A stretch of 64,000 nt of DNA, taken from contig JAYWHX010000184.1 in assembly GCA_043777375.1 (NCBI GenBank), forward strand, positions 1 to 64,000. Direction: 5' to 3'. This document shows, piece by piece, positions 7,601-16,554 of the stretch (the stretch's first letter is position 1; each line of letters opens with the position of its first letter). This DNA is from TH-plancto1 sp043777375. GTDB lineage: Bacteria; Planctomycetota; Planctomycetia; Planctomycetales; Planctomycetaceae. The notes beneath the pieces are model-generated. The model ran no database searches. It worked only from the letters and a program-made list of their open reading frames with translations, and was not told the origin of the DNA. The position numbers were made by a program, and so were the translations under genes.

Positions 7601-8713
7601 ATGATGCTGGCAAAGTTTCCGTTGAACCGATGGCCAACCGTATTCTTCATGACGCTGTTCGTCGCAATGATGTCGATGAGTGGTTCCACCTCCGCAGCTG
7701 ATCCGAGCGTATTGAAGATTAGTCACCCTCAGCCGAACCAGGTGCTGCAGCGCACTGGGATTGCTCCGCGTACGGGATACGCTCAAGTCGTGGTGAGGGG
7801 CGAAGTCCCCGCGGGGGCCGAGAGCGCAATTTGGGAATATCGAGTCACTCCCGTTGGGGTCGCTCAAGAGACGGGCTGGTCGTCACTGCCCGCTCAAATC
7901 CAGGACGGAACATTCGAGGGCCAAGCGCGAATCGCCGCTGGCTGGTTTCGCTTGGAAGTCCGCAGCCGCGTCGGTGATGCGGTGGTTTCGCACGGTTCCG
8001 TCGAGCCGTGCGGAGTAGGCGAAGTCTTCCTTGTTGCCGGTCAGTCCTACGCGACCAACTGCAACGACGAACTTTTAAGCGTCACCGATGAGCAGCAGCG
8101 AGTCGTCGCATACGACTGCGCCAAGGGCACCTGGAGGGCCGCGAATGATCCGCAACCCGTGGCCGATGGCAGCGACGGCGGATCGATCTGGCCACCGCTG
8201 GGGGATGCCCTGGCGAAAGAATTGGGTGTGCCCGTCGCCTTCGCGAATGTGGCTTGGGGCGGAACCTCCTCGCAGCAGTGGATGCCCGAGGGGGATCTGC
8301 ATAAGCGGCTGGTCCAGGTTGGCCAGACACTCGGTCGGTTCCGCGCGGTCCTGTGGCAGCAGGGAGAGTCCGACGTGATCGCCAAGACCACTGCGGAGAC
8401 CTACATCTCCAATATCCTCGCGATTCGAACGACCGCAGCTGATGCCTGGGACTTCGAGCCGCCGTGGTTGCTGGCGAAGTCGACGCTGCACCCGACTGTC
8501 TACAACGATCCCGAGGGCGAAGGCCGCATCCGTGGGGCGATCGACTCGCTCAGTCAGCTGAAGGGGTTCCGCCCCGGTCCGGACACTGACACCCTCAAGG
8601 TCGAGAATCGCGGAGACGCCACAACGCGCCGACACTTCAGCGGAGTCGGCCAAAAGAACGCCGCTCAGATGTGGCAGGCAGCCATCCTCCTAGAAGTTCT
8701 TCCGAGGCACTGA
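7601..8713 (+). CDS. Secreted SASA-type (sialate/xylan) O-acetylesterase-like protein
   Basis: Predicted 370 residues with a signal peptide (hydrophobic run about 13-28, cleavage near SAA). The fold is a carbohydrate esterase of the SASA/CE6 type within the SGNH hydrolases. Nucleophile block VFLVAGQSYATN has Ser149; NVAWGGTS and LWQQGESD are the family's Gly and Asn/Gln-Gly-Glu-Ser blocks; RRHFSGVGQKNAA near the end carries the likely catalytic His. Such enzymes remove acetyl groups from polysaccharides outside the cytoplasm. The N-terminal ~130 residues form a beta-rich accessory region. ATG 7601 follows AAGGA; ATG 7604 is an alternative. Confidence 0.8.
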   Translation: MMLAKFPLNRWPTVFFMTLFVAMMSMSGSTSAADPSVLKISHPQPNQVLQRTGIAPRTGYAQVVVRGEVPAGAESAIWEYRVTPVGVAQETGWSSLPAQIQDGTFEGQARIAAGWFRLEVRSRVGDAVVSHGSVEPCGVGEVFLVAGQSYATNCNDELLSVTDEQQRVVAYDCAKGTWRAANDPQPVADGSDGGSIWPPLGDALAKELGVPVAFANVAWGGTSSQQWMPEGDLHKRLVQVGQTLGRFRAVLWQQGESDVIAKTTAETYISNILAIRTTAADAWDFEPPWLLAKSTLHPTVYNDPEGEGRIRGAIDSLSQLKGFRPGPDTDTLKVENRGDATTRRHFSGVGQKNAAQMWQAAILLEVLPRH

Positions 8714-8788
8714 GGGGTTCTCTCCGCGTCATTGTCACCGATACCGACATGACCTCGTCTGTCGTGTCCCAATTGAACTGAATAAGTC

Positions 8789-10147
8789 ATGAACACACGG
8801 ACCGACTCCAGCTCTCCCCCCCCAAAGCGAACTTCTAAAAAACTCGTCATGTTCCTCGTCGCAGTCGGAGCGATTGGAATCATCGGTGGAATGGTCTTCG
8901 CTGGCTACTTGTGGAAATGGCAATCGAGTACGACTCTGCAAATCAAAGCGATTCAGGATCAGGGCTTGCCGATTTCTATGGGTGAGTTGGATGCCTTCTA
9001 TCGTATTCCGGCGGGTGTCAAGGATCGAACCGCAAAATGGACTGCAGCCTTGGACGCCTTCTCGGCTCTGGACCAATCGGGCGTGGATGCGAAGCTGCCA
9101 ATTGTGGGGAGTGAACGAAACCCGGCTCCATTACCGGGCGAAGAGTGGGAAAACATTGAAGACGCCCGAGAGCTGCTCCACGAATGTAAAACGCAGCTGG
9201 ACTTGTTGCGAGAAGCGGCCGTCGAAGAGGGAGCCGTGAGATTCCCTGTCGTTGATTGGGGGTATGCCGAAACTGATTCACCCCATCTACTATCGATTCG
9301 TTTCGCTTCTCGACTGCTGTTACTGGACGCCTTCATCGAACTGCGTGATGACCACCCAGAAAGGGTCTTTCAAGACCTACTGACATTGCTGTCGCTGTCG
9401 AATACTTTGAAATACGAACCCACAATCATCTCACAAATGGTGATAAATGAACTTCTAGGAAAACTGAACGATGAACTTCCGAAACTGATTTCTCAGTCGA
9501 AATGGACCGACGCCCAGTGTGCTGAGCTACAAATCGCAATCAATCGTCTCGATCACCGCGAGGGCCTGGCTCGCTCATTGATTGGTGACCGAGCTGCTTC
9601 ATTATCCATGATTCAAAGAGAGGATTTCAGCGTATTTCAAGGGGCGATTGAAGGAGCATATCTGACAGTCTCAGAACAGGCGATTACGGCTTTGAAGAAT
9701 CCATGGCCAATCTTCATGGCTGACATGCAAGCGATTGAAATCGAGCTCAGCCTCATCAAGTCAAAACGCTTTTCTGAGTATCGTTACACCCTCGTTGCGA
9801 CCCTGTTTCCATCCCTCAAGTTTGCCGCGACATCCACTTGCAAGAGTGTGGCGAGACAGCGGTGCTGTCTTGTCGGATTGGCTGCCCATCGCTTCCGCCT
9901 CAGACATGGAAGATTTCCGGACTCAATCGATGAGATCGATTCGTCGTCCTACGATCCGGGAATGAATCTTGAAGAGATTCGGGCTGACCCATTCGACGGC
10001 CAACGTCTTCGCCTCATTGTTCGAAGCGATGAGATCGTGATTTACAGTATCAGTCAGAACGGAAAAGATGACCAAGGCCAAGGATGGATTGTGAATCAGC
10101 CAACAGATGACATTTCGTTCCGAGTCTTCCGGGCACCTGCACCTTGA
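8789..10147 (+). CDS. Unrecognised membrane-anchored protein
   Basis: Predicted 452 residues. A short Ser/Pro/Lys-rich N-terminus precedes one transmembrane segment (about 20-42), and the rest should face the periplasm. The body is mostly helical, and the last ~80 residues contain LRHGRFPDSIDEI, DPFDGQRLRL and SISQNGKDDQGQG. That tail resembles the end of a family of planctomycete secreted proteins of unknown role, by memory only. It begins 75 bases after the esterase gene on the same strand, so the two may be co-transcribed. Convergent with the CotH gene. Confidence 0.6.
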   Translation: MNTRTDSSSPPPKRTSKKLVMFLVAVGAIGIIGGMVFAGYLWKWQSSTTLQIKAIQDQGLPISMGELDAFYRIPAGVKDRTAKWTAALDAFSALDQSGVDAKLPIVGSERNPAPLPGEEWENIEDARELLHECKTQLDLLREAAVEEGAVRFPVVDWGYAETDSPHLLSIRFASRLLLLDAFIELRDDHPERVFQDLLTLLSLSNTLKYEPTIISQMVINELLGKLNDELPKLISQSKWTDAQCAELQIAINRLDHREGLARSLIGDRAASLSMIQREDFSVFQGAIEGAYLTVSEQAITALKNPWPIFMADMQAIEIELSLIKSKRFSEYRYTLVATLFPSLKFAATSTCKSVARQRCCLVGLAAHRFRLRHGRFPDSIDEIDSSSYDPGMNLEEIRADPFDGQRLRLIVRSDEIVIYSISQNGKDDQGQGWIVNQPTDDISFRVFRAPAP

Positions 10148-10278
10148 GGGAACAGTACGGGGCGGGTGGCAGGCCCTGATCGCATCGGGGCAGGGCGTGG
10201 GACTCGCGCGGAGCGGCTTCCACTGAGTTGGGTTGCCTGCGACACACTCTGATGAATCTCCAAGACGAGCATCTTGCT

Positions 10279-12807
10279 TCACTCACCCACGCGGTTTTTG
10301 GACCCCGGTGTGGCGAGCAGTGGGGCCCATGTTTCGGGGTGCTCGGGGCTGCGGCCAAAGGCGACATCTTTGGTTTGCTCTGCGAACTCAACGTGATCCA
10401 GAACTGCATTTCCGCGATCATCTCGATCAACCAGATACAGGTGCTCCCCCTGGCTCGAGAGTTTGTAGTTCAGATGGAGTCCTTCTTCGACTTTCCCCTG
10501 CTCATCGGCCCAGAGGAGCAGATAGCCACCCGCTACGAGTTGCGTCCCCTGAGGGAATTGCCACTTGCGTGGGGCTTGGTCGCTGTCGGTCAGGTACATG
10601 CCACTCAAATCGACCGCAGCATCCGTTGGGTTGTGGAGCTCGACCCAATCCTCGAAATCGCCCTGGGGATCGCGGACCGTCTTCTTGTTGGAAGCCATCA
10701 ACTCGTTGATGACGACTCGCGGTGAATCGCCGGTGGGCTGGGCAGACAGTGTTGCCTTTGGGCCAAGACCAGTGACCAGCGTTGTCGGAGGTTGTGACGC
10801 GGGGACGACCGCTGTGATCGAGCCGGCAGCTGCGACATCTTTGTGGGCCAGCAGGTATTCTCGGCGAGCCTCGAAGAAGTGGCGCAAACTGCTCTCTCTG
10901 TTTTCCTTCTCAGGCTGTGGGTTGGTCGCGTTCAAGAAGGCTTCGTAGGAAGTCAGCTTGCGCGTATCTGCCTCGACGTCCTTTTCGATCAGTTGGCGGT
11001 ACTGCGCCACTTGCGTCCCCATGGCCTTCCAGTCGAGTGACTTTTCGGCAATCGAGCGGACATAAGTCAGATAACGGGCTTTGAGCGCTGGCACAGCCAG
11101 CAACTTGGACCGGAGAGGCTTCTTGGCGTCGTCTAACCCGATCAGTGGATCGAGGTCCACCCCCCCATGCATCATCCCCCCCGGAGGTCCGAATCCACCG
11201 CGACCTCCAGGTGGGCCAAACCCACCGCCTCCCGGAGGACCAAATCCGCCTCCCGGAGGCCTACCTCCCTCTGGACCAGGGCCTCCCTCGGGGCGACCTT
11301 CTCCGCGAGGACGATCGCGATTCGCTCGCTCCCCGCCTTCTCGGTTCCCAGGTCGGCCAAAGCCACCGGGAGGACCTCCACCCGGACCTCCACCGTGGAA
11401 CGCCTCATTCATATCGTGCGGGACGACGTGAAACTGACCAGCGGGGTCGAGGTACAAGCTATAGTCACTGGCCCGGGTCCAGTAACCGTCACTGTTCACG
11501 AGTGCGCAGTCCAGTGCCAGGAACCGCAATGCACCATCGATGTCGAGCAGTGGAGCCAAAGTGGCTTCCAGCTGCTCAGGGGGAGTGGAGTCCAGTGTCT
11601 TGCAGAGCGTGATCAGGGCCTTCCACGAGGCGTCGTCGTCCTTGGACTTGATCTCAAACCGGCGACGATACTCTTCCACGTCATCGCCCAGATATCGCAG
11701 GCCCCCATCCGCTCCCGGGCTGCCACTGACCTTCCAACGGGCTCCCTGCGAAGAGGAATAGTGCTCCTTCAGAAAATCCTTATTGAACTGCTGGACGTTG
11801 ACATAAATGCCCCAGCATTCTCCATTGATGACGACGCGGACAAAACTGGCTTTGGGAGCAGGGAGATACTCGCTGGCAATCTGCGAATAGAGAACCGAAC
11901 TCATCATCGCCGGGTCACCATTTGAATTCAGCAAGTTCAACGTCTTGTAACCGTACAGCTTCTGATCTGGGTCGACGAGATCCATCGCCAGATTGAGCGA
12001 CCGCTTGTAACCCTGGCCCACCATCATGTAGGACGACATACCCCGGAAGTGAAGTCCGACATTCGGATAGGTTTTCCCGTCGACAGTCAACGTGGCGGGA
12101 ACTTCGACATCCGTACTGTGGAAGTCGCTCAGCTCCTGCTCCCAGTCAGCGTTCTCGAAATCGATGAACACCGTGCGCAGAACGCTGGGATCGTACAACC
12201 CCTTGTCGGGGTATTGCTCGACCTCCGCCGAAGTGAGCTTCCGACCGGGCTTCGGGGGCTCCGAACTGCGACCGCCAAATCCTCCTCCAAATCCAGGGGG
12301 ACCTCCAAAACCTCGTCCGCCTGCGGGAGGAGGGTTCTTCCTGGCAGCAGCACGCTCGTCCAGTGTCAGGTATCCATTTCCGTCCTTGTCAAACTCTTTA
12401 AGCAGCTTACGGTCCTGCCCACCCGGAGGCCCGAACATGCCTCCACCCATGCCTCCACCGAGCAGAAAGGGTGGTAAGACTTCCTCGGGAGTGAGCTTCC
12501 CATCCTTGTTTTTATCGAGGCGAGTGATCGACTCGGGAGCCTTGATCAATTCCTCTGCAGACAGCTCCCGATTCCCATCCAGATCAATGGCCGCCGATAG
12601 CGGATCGAGGGGAATCTGAAAGCCTCCTGGCCCGCCAGGTGGAAACCCTGAAAAGCCGCCATCTGGGCCGGGCGGAGGACCATCGGGCTCTCCCGCAGCA
12701 CGGGCTGGCTGGTTGTCCTCGTCAGGAGATTGCGACCAGAGTGGGGCCGCGAACAGACAAGTGCCGACAATGATAATGCCGAGAAACCCAGCCCAGACTC
12801 GTTGCAT
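10279..12807 (-). CDS. Secreted CotH kinase-family protein with EF-hand and lamin-tail domains
   Basis: Predicted 842 residues from ATG 12807, preferred over the upstream TTG of the open frame because AAAGGA lies 9 bases ahead and a signal peptide follows (QRVWAGFLGIIIVGTCLFAA). Order: Pro/Gly-rich linker; EF-hand-like loops (DLDGNRELSAEEL, DKNKDGKLTPEEV, DKDGNGYLTLDE); the CotH domain (HFRGMSSYMM, RVVINGECWGIYVNVQ, VVPHDMNEAF); a Gly/Pro-rich stretch of about 70 residues just after that HDMNEAF motif; and a C-terminal lamin-tail domain (VINELMASN, DWVELHNPT). CotH of Bacillus is an atypical protein kinase of spore coat proteins; the target here is unknown. Divergent from DUF4956 and VTC genes, a recurring partnership. 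Confidence 0.85.
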   Translation of the reverse strand: MQRVWAGFLGIIIVGTCLFAAPLWSQSPDEDNQPARAAGEPDGPPPGPDGGFSGFPPGGPGGFQIPLDPLSAAIDLDGNRELSAEELIKAPESITRLDKNKDGKLTPEEVLPPFLLGGGMGGGMFGPPGGQDRKLLKEFDKDGNGYLTLDERAAARKNPPPAGGRGFGGPPGFGGGFGGRSSEPPKPGRKLTSAEVEQYPDKGLYDPSVLRTVFIDFENADWEQELSDFHSTDVEVPATLTVDGKTYPNVGLHFRGMSSYMMVGQGYKRSLNLAMDLVDPDQKLYGYKTLNLLNSNGDPAMMSSVLYSQIASEYLPAPKASFVRVVINGECWGIYVNVQQFNKDFLKEHYSSSQGARWKVSGSPGADGGLRYLGDDVEEYRRRFEIKSKDDDASWKALITLCKTLDSTPPEQLEATLAPLLDIDGALRFLALDCALVNSDGYWTRASDYSLYLDPAGQFHVVPHDMNEAFHGGGPGGGPPGGFGRPGNREGGERANRDRPRGEGRPEGGPGPEGGRPPGGGFGPPGGGGFGPPGGRGGFGPPGGMMHGGVDLDPLIGLDDAKKPLRSKLLAVPALKARYLTYVRSIAEKSLDWKAMGTQVAQYRQLIEKDVEADTRKLTSYEAFLNATNPQPEKENRESSLRHFFEARREYLLAHKDVAAAGSITAVVPASQPPTTLVTGLGPKATLSAQPTGDSPRVVINELMASNKKTVRDPQGDFEDWVELHNPTDAAVDLSGMYLTDSDQAPRKWQFPQGTQLVAGGYLLLWADEQGKVEEGLHLNYKLSSQGEHLYLVDRDDRGNAVLDHVEFAEQTKDVAFGRSPEHPETWAPLLATPGSKNRVGE

Positions 12808-13174
12808 CACATTGCATCCTTTGGCTGACGATTTGAATTGTTCACCCTGAAACACCGGAATTGTTGAAAAGTTCCGGAGAAATTCATCCATTTTCGCTGA
12901 GAGATCCTCAGTGGCAATGGGCGAGAAACGCGTGGGGAGATCTGCCTGAGTACGTGAGACAGCACGCGATTCTAATCACGAATCACTTATCGAAGGAAGT
13001 TTCAACAGCTTTGCGATGATTACCGAGCGGTCGAAAATGATGGCAACACCTCGGTTTCTCTTTGGTGAAAGGGTGTCTTTCACTTCCCGAAGTTGGGCAG
13101 ATCATCCAAACTGCACGATTCTGTCCGTAGAGAATGAAGCCTCGCTTCCGTTCTGTCCGGTCAAGGAGAGACGC
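12808..13174. promoter_or_regulatory. Shared upstream region of the CotH and DUF4956 genes
   Basis: The 367 bases between two divergent starts hold no convincing gene. The DUF4956 frame is open from ATG 13016, but residues before 13175 lack family character. AAGGAG at 13163-13168, six bases before ATG 13175, sets the start of the rightward gene. Promoters for both directions should lie here; I see no clear -35/-10 pair. Confidence 0.55.
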
Positions 13175-13885
13175 ATGCCCCCAGCGCCGGATTTGCAGAT
13201 TCAAAAGACTTGGCAGCAGTTACGAGACGCTGTCTCCATCGAGCAAAACGTCTCCGCCATCACGCTGGCGATCTATCTACTGCTGGGCGGGGCACTCGCT
13301 CTGTACACTCGCTGGCTCTATCGCCGATTTAGTTCCTCCCCGGCGGATGCCGATTCGGTGACACGCGTGTTTCCGCTGTTGACGCTGGTCACCATCGCCG
13401 TGATTGCGGTCGTGAAGTCCTCCATGGCACTCTCGCTCGGGCTCGTCGGGGCGCTGTCGATTGTGAGATTCCGCGCCGCGATTAAAGAGCCAGAAGAGTT
13501 GGTTTATCTGTTTCTATGTATCGGTATTGGGCTGGGTTTGGGTGCGGGACAGCCGCTGCTGGTCATCGCACTGGTTCTGGTCGCGACACTCTTTGTCGTT
13601 GGGATGCACGCACTCGGAAAGAGGACTCAAGAGCAATGTCTCCTGCTGACTGTGACGGGACCAGCTGCCCAGATCACGGATGCCGAGGGGGGAGCGCTGC
13701 GGGTGATTCGCGAGACCTGCGGCACCCATCGTGTGCAGCGTTTCGATTTCGAGGGTGGACGCGGACAGGTACGGATTGGGCTGCGTCAGATCGATTCGGA
13801 CAAGACCACCGTCTGGATCATTCGCCTGCGCGAACAGCTGCCGGATTGTGAGATTTCGCTCGTCGATCTCGGGGCCCTCGTTTGA
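13175..13885 (+). CDS. DUF4956 membrane protein
   Basis: Predicted 236 residues of the DUF4956 family. After ~25 soluble residues there are about four hydrophobic segments: around AITLAIYLLLGGALALYT, VFPLLTLVTIAVIAVV, ALSLGLVGALSIVRFRAAI and LFLCIGIGLGLGA with LLVIALVLVATLFVVG. The conserved core GLVGALSIVRFRAAIKEPEE is the family hallmark. The C-terminal ~80 residues form a soluble domain, likely cytoplasmic. The start at 13175 follows AAGGAGAG. Its stop overlaps the VTC gene's ATG by one base, so the two are translationally coupled. Function unknown; the family repeatedly neighbours VTC and CotH genes. Confidence 0.88.
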   Translation: MPPAPDLQIQKTWQQLRDAVSIEQNVSAITLAIYLLLGGALALYTRWLYRRFSSSPADADSVTRVFPLLTLVTIAVIAVVKSSMALSLGLVGALSIVRFRAAIKEPEELVYLFLCIGIGLGLGAGQPLLVIALVLVATLFVVGMHALGKRTQEQCLLLTVTGPAAQITDAEGGALRVIRETCGTHRVQRFDFEGGRGQVRIGLRQIDSDKTTVWIIRLREQLPDCEISLVDLGALV

Positions 13886-14619
13886 TGCCGCTCCGTTTCG
13901 AATTCGTCGATGATGGTCGATCTCGCACAGATTTGGCGGTGAGACGTGAGACAAAGTTCACGTTCGATTCGCAACGTCTCGATGCGGTGCGTACGTTGCT
14001 TGCCGGGAACTGTCAGCGTCAGATTCACAATCAGCCCGTGTCGACTGTCCGCAGCATCTACTTCGACGATTCTCGTTTGGCGGCTTGTCACGCGAATCTC
14101 GACGGACTCGGGAAGAGAAGAAAGCTGCGACTACGGTGGTATGACCAACTGCTTCCCGGTACAGATCTGTACCTCGAAGTGAAATGGCGTGACAACCGCA
14201 TCACTGGCAAGCATCGTTTTCAATTGCGATCGAACGAATTGATCGGAGCGAGAGATTACCGAGACCTCGCTTCAGCACTTCGAACTGTGGTTCCATCCAC
14301 TGTGCTGCGCGACTTTGAGGCGAACCTGGAACCGGTCGTCGTGGTGGAATACAAGCGAGAGCATTTTGCCTCGGCCGACGGGGCGCTACGACTGACCATC
14401 GATTACGACTTGCGATTTTATCGACAGTGGGGGCGGCAGCGAATCTCGATGGAGTTTCCCTGCCGCATGGAGAGACTGGCACTCGTCGAAGGGAAGACTC
14501 CGGTCGGGCGAGAAGGCGAGCTTCGCGAAATGATGTATCCGCTGACGATGCGAGCCAGTAAGTGCTCCAAGTATGTACACGGATGCCAGTCGCTGGGGTT
14601 GATCGGTACCGAAGGTTAG
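13885..14619 (+). CDS. VTC-domain (polyphosphate polymerase-like) protein
   Basis: Predicted 244 residues covering one VTC domain, of the triphosphate-tunnel metalloenzyme fold. Visible features are RRETKFTFD near the start, VRSIYFDDSRLAACHANLDG, the basic strand RRKLRLRWYD, LYLEVKWRDN, VVVEYKREHF, and the late acidic/basic pairs LVEGKTP and SKCSKYV. In yeast, VTC4 makes polyphosphate from ATP inside such a tunnel; the bacterial stand-alone domain is less well understood. ATG 13885 overlaps the DUF4956 stop (TGATG). Convergent with nagA 51 bases on. Role here is inferred to be linked to the CotH and DUF4956 proteins. Confidence 0.85.
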   Translation: MPLRFEFVDDGRSRTDLAVRRETKFTFDSQRLDAVRTLLAGNCQRQIHNQPVSTVRSIYFDDSRLAACHANLDGLGKRRKLRLRWYDQLLPGTDLYLEVKWRDNRITGKHRFQLRSNELIGARDYRDLASALRTVVPSTVLRDFEANLEPVVVVEYKREHFASADGALRLTIDYDLRFYRQWGRQRISMEFPCRMERLALVEGKTPVGREGELREMMYPLTMRASKCSKYVHGCQSLGLIGTEG

Positions 14620-14670
14620 GCTCGGCAACTGACTCGAATCCGTGGCGTCTCCCGAGATGACACGACGGCA

Positions 14671-15894
14671 TCACGCCATTCCACTCACCAGTTCACCGGC
14701 GATGTAGGTCCTCTTCACGTTCAGGGACCGACTCAGGACGAGTACATCGGCCTGCTTCCCGACTTCAAGGCTTCCGCAGGTGGCTTCGATGCCGGTTCTC
14801 TCTGCGGGAGTTAGGCTCGCCATGCGGATCAGCTGGGGCAGGGGGGCTTTGGTCGCAGCGTGCATGGTGCGGAGCATGCGGTCCATACCAACGACAGAAC
14901 TGGCGAGATTGGTGCCGCCCGGTGTTCGGCCCACCTCTCCATCGCTGGCGATCACCGTACCGCCATCCCGTGGTCCAAACACGTACTCTCCCGGCGGGCA
15001 GTCGACAGCGCGGCTTGAATCGGTGACCAGACAGAGTCGCTCCGGCCCCTTCATCTGGTAGGCGAACTTGAGCAGTTCCGGGGAGAGGTGATACCCGTCG
15101 GCGATCACTTCGGTACTCATCTCCGGAATGGCGAGGACGAACTGCTCCATACTCGCCTGCATCGGCGTCCCGAAACGAGGACGCAGTGACGCCACCGAAC
15201 TCATGACGCACCAGAAGTGGTCGACGTGCCGCATACCCGCCTTGAACGCCGCTTCCATCTCGCCCCAGCTAGAGTTCGAGTGCCCACAGGTGACGAGGCA
15301 CCCGTGCTTACGGGCGAACTTGTAGAACTCAACTGCTCCCGGCAGTTCGGCGGCACAAGTCGCGATGCGGATCAGTCCGGAGGCAAAATGCTCTTGGTAC
15401 TCGTTCGCGTCCGGGTCGCGGCGGCCCTCTTTGGAGTGGCACCCGACCTTGTCCTCGGCGAAATATGGGCCGTAGAAATGGACCCCGCCGACCCGTGCCC
15501 CGTCAGCGGGAGTCCACGTCCGATAGACCTCTCCACAGGCGGCAATCATGCGGGCGATCTGCTCGCGAGAGCCGGTGGTCGTCGTCGGAAAGATCGTCGT
15601 CGTGCCATGCCGGGCGTGGCAGCGATTGGCAACCCGCACCGCCTCCGCCGTGCCGTCCATATAGTCGGCACCGCCGCCACCGTGGACGTGGATGTCGACG
15701 AAGCCAGGAGCGAGATACGCTCGCTTCAGGTCAATCACCTGGCCCGTGAACTGCTTTCGAGTCTTCGGCGGGCCGACATACTGAATCAGTCCGTCTTCAG
15801 CCAGCAGTTCACCGCCCTCAATCAGCCGATCGGAGAGGATCAGCGTCCCGTTCGTGAACAGGAGAGGCAGCATTGATGCATTCGTATTTGTCAT
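14671..15894 (-). CDS. nagA: N-acetylglucosamine-6-phosphate deacetylase-like amidohydrolase
   Basis: Predicted 407-residue amidohydrolase with NagA architecture. Metal ligands HVH lie at His69/His71, later histidines are in CGHSNSS (His205) and HVDHFWC (His226), substrate-contact DGYH includes His269, and the catalytic Asp is in LVTDSSRA (Asp292). NagA removes acetate from GlcNAc-6-phosphate during amino-sugar or cell-wall recycling. One oddity: the usual GLHLEGPF block reads GVHFYGPYF, with Tyr141 where NagA has its metal-binding Glu. A different metal arrangement or substrate is therefore possible. ATG 15894 follows AGGAAG. It lies 18 bases after the rhodanese gene and probably shares its transcript. 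Confidence 0.82.
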   Translation of the reverse strand: MTNTNASMLPLLFTNGTLILSDRLIEGGELLAEDGLIQYVGPPKTRKQFTGQVIDLKRAYLAPGFVDIHVHGGGGADYMDGTAEAVRVANRCHARHGTTTIFPTTTTGSREQIARMIAACGEVYRTWTPADGARVGGVHFYGPYFAEDKVGCHSKEGRRDPDANEYQEHFASGLIRIATCAAELPGAVEFYKFARKHGCLVTCGHSNSSWGEMEAAFKAGMRHVDHFWCVMSSVASLRPRFGTPMQASMEQFVLAIPEMSTEVIADGYHLSPELLKFAYQMKGPERLCLVTDSSRAVDCPPGEYVFGPRDGGTVIASDGEVGRTPGGTNLASSVVGMDRMLRTMHAATKAPLPQLIRMASLTPAERTGIEATCGSLEVGKQADVLVLSRSLNVKRTYIAGELVSGMA

Positions 15895-15912
15895 CAGAAC
15901 TTCCTTTCTTCA

Positions 15913-16317
15913 TCACTCCTTCTTCGGCTCACCCGTCTCCTTCTCGAATCCCGCCTTGAGGATGTCCTCAATACCCGGCTTCAGCGGACGAACGTCGTAC
16001 CCCATTTTCTGCAACAGATCGGCAGCTGCCACTGACCGTCGACCGGCGCGGCAGTAGGTGTAGACGATCTTGTCCTTTGGCAGCTTCTTGGCCACCGCCT
16101 CGGCGTTCGCTTCCATCAATTCGGAGAGCGGCAGGAATGTCGCCCCCTTCACGTGCCCCTCCTTCCATTCATCGGCCTCGCGAACATCGACCAGCACAGC
16201 TGTCTCGTCGGCAGTGGCCTTCTGAATGGTGTCGAGAGTGTCCTTCGTCTGCTCGGCGGCCAGAAGCATGGCAGGAGCTGCGATGAGTGCCAGCAGCAGG
16301 CCGATTCGAGTACGCAT
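15913..16317 (-). CDS. Secreted rhodanese-like sulfurtransferase
   Basis: Predicted 134 residues: a signal peptide (RIGLLLALIAAPAMLLAA) and one rhodanese domain. The domain has VLVDVREADEWKEGHVKGA at its start and the active-site loop YCRAGRRS, whose Cys would carry the persulfide. Single-domain periplasmic rhodaneses may take part in sulfur or redox handling, but the partner is unknown. First gene of a likely two-gene unit with nagA; no functional link between the two is obvious. Divergent from the alpha-2-macroglobulin gene. Confidence 0.88.
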   Translation of the reverse strand: MRTRIGLLLALIAAPAMLLAAEQTKDTLDTIQKATADETAVLVDVREADEWKEGHVKGATFLPLSELMEANAEAVAKKLPKDKIVYTYCRAGRRSVAAADLLQKMGYDVRPLKPGIEDILKAGFEKETGEPKKE

Positions 16318-16554
16318 GGTCTGTCCTATTTACGTTGGGTGAGCGAGTCCGCGACTCAGAATCATATGCGAAAGATGATGGTCACCACAGCCACCATCAA
16401 TGCTCCGCCACTTTGCGAATTCAAAACTCCTCTGGAACTTTTTCCCCCGTACGGGTATCTAACGAGTAGGGCCGTTTACGCGGTCTGCGATTGGCTCAAC
16501 TTCTGATCCGTCCGGGTGATGCGTTGCCTGGAGGTTGTCTGCTGGAAACTGATC

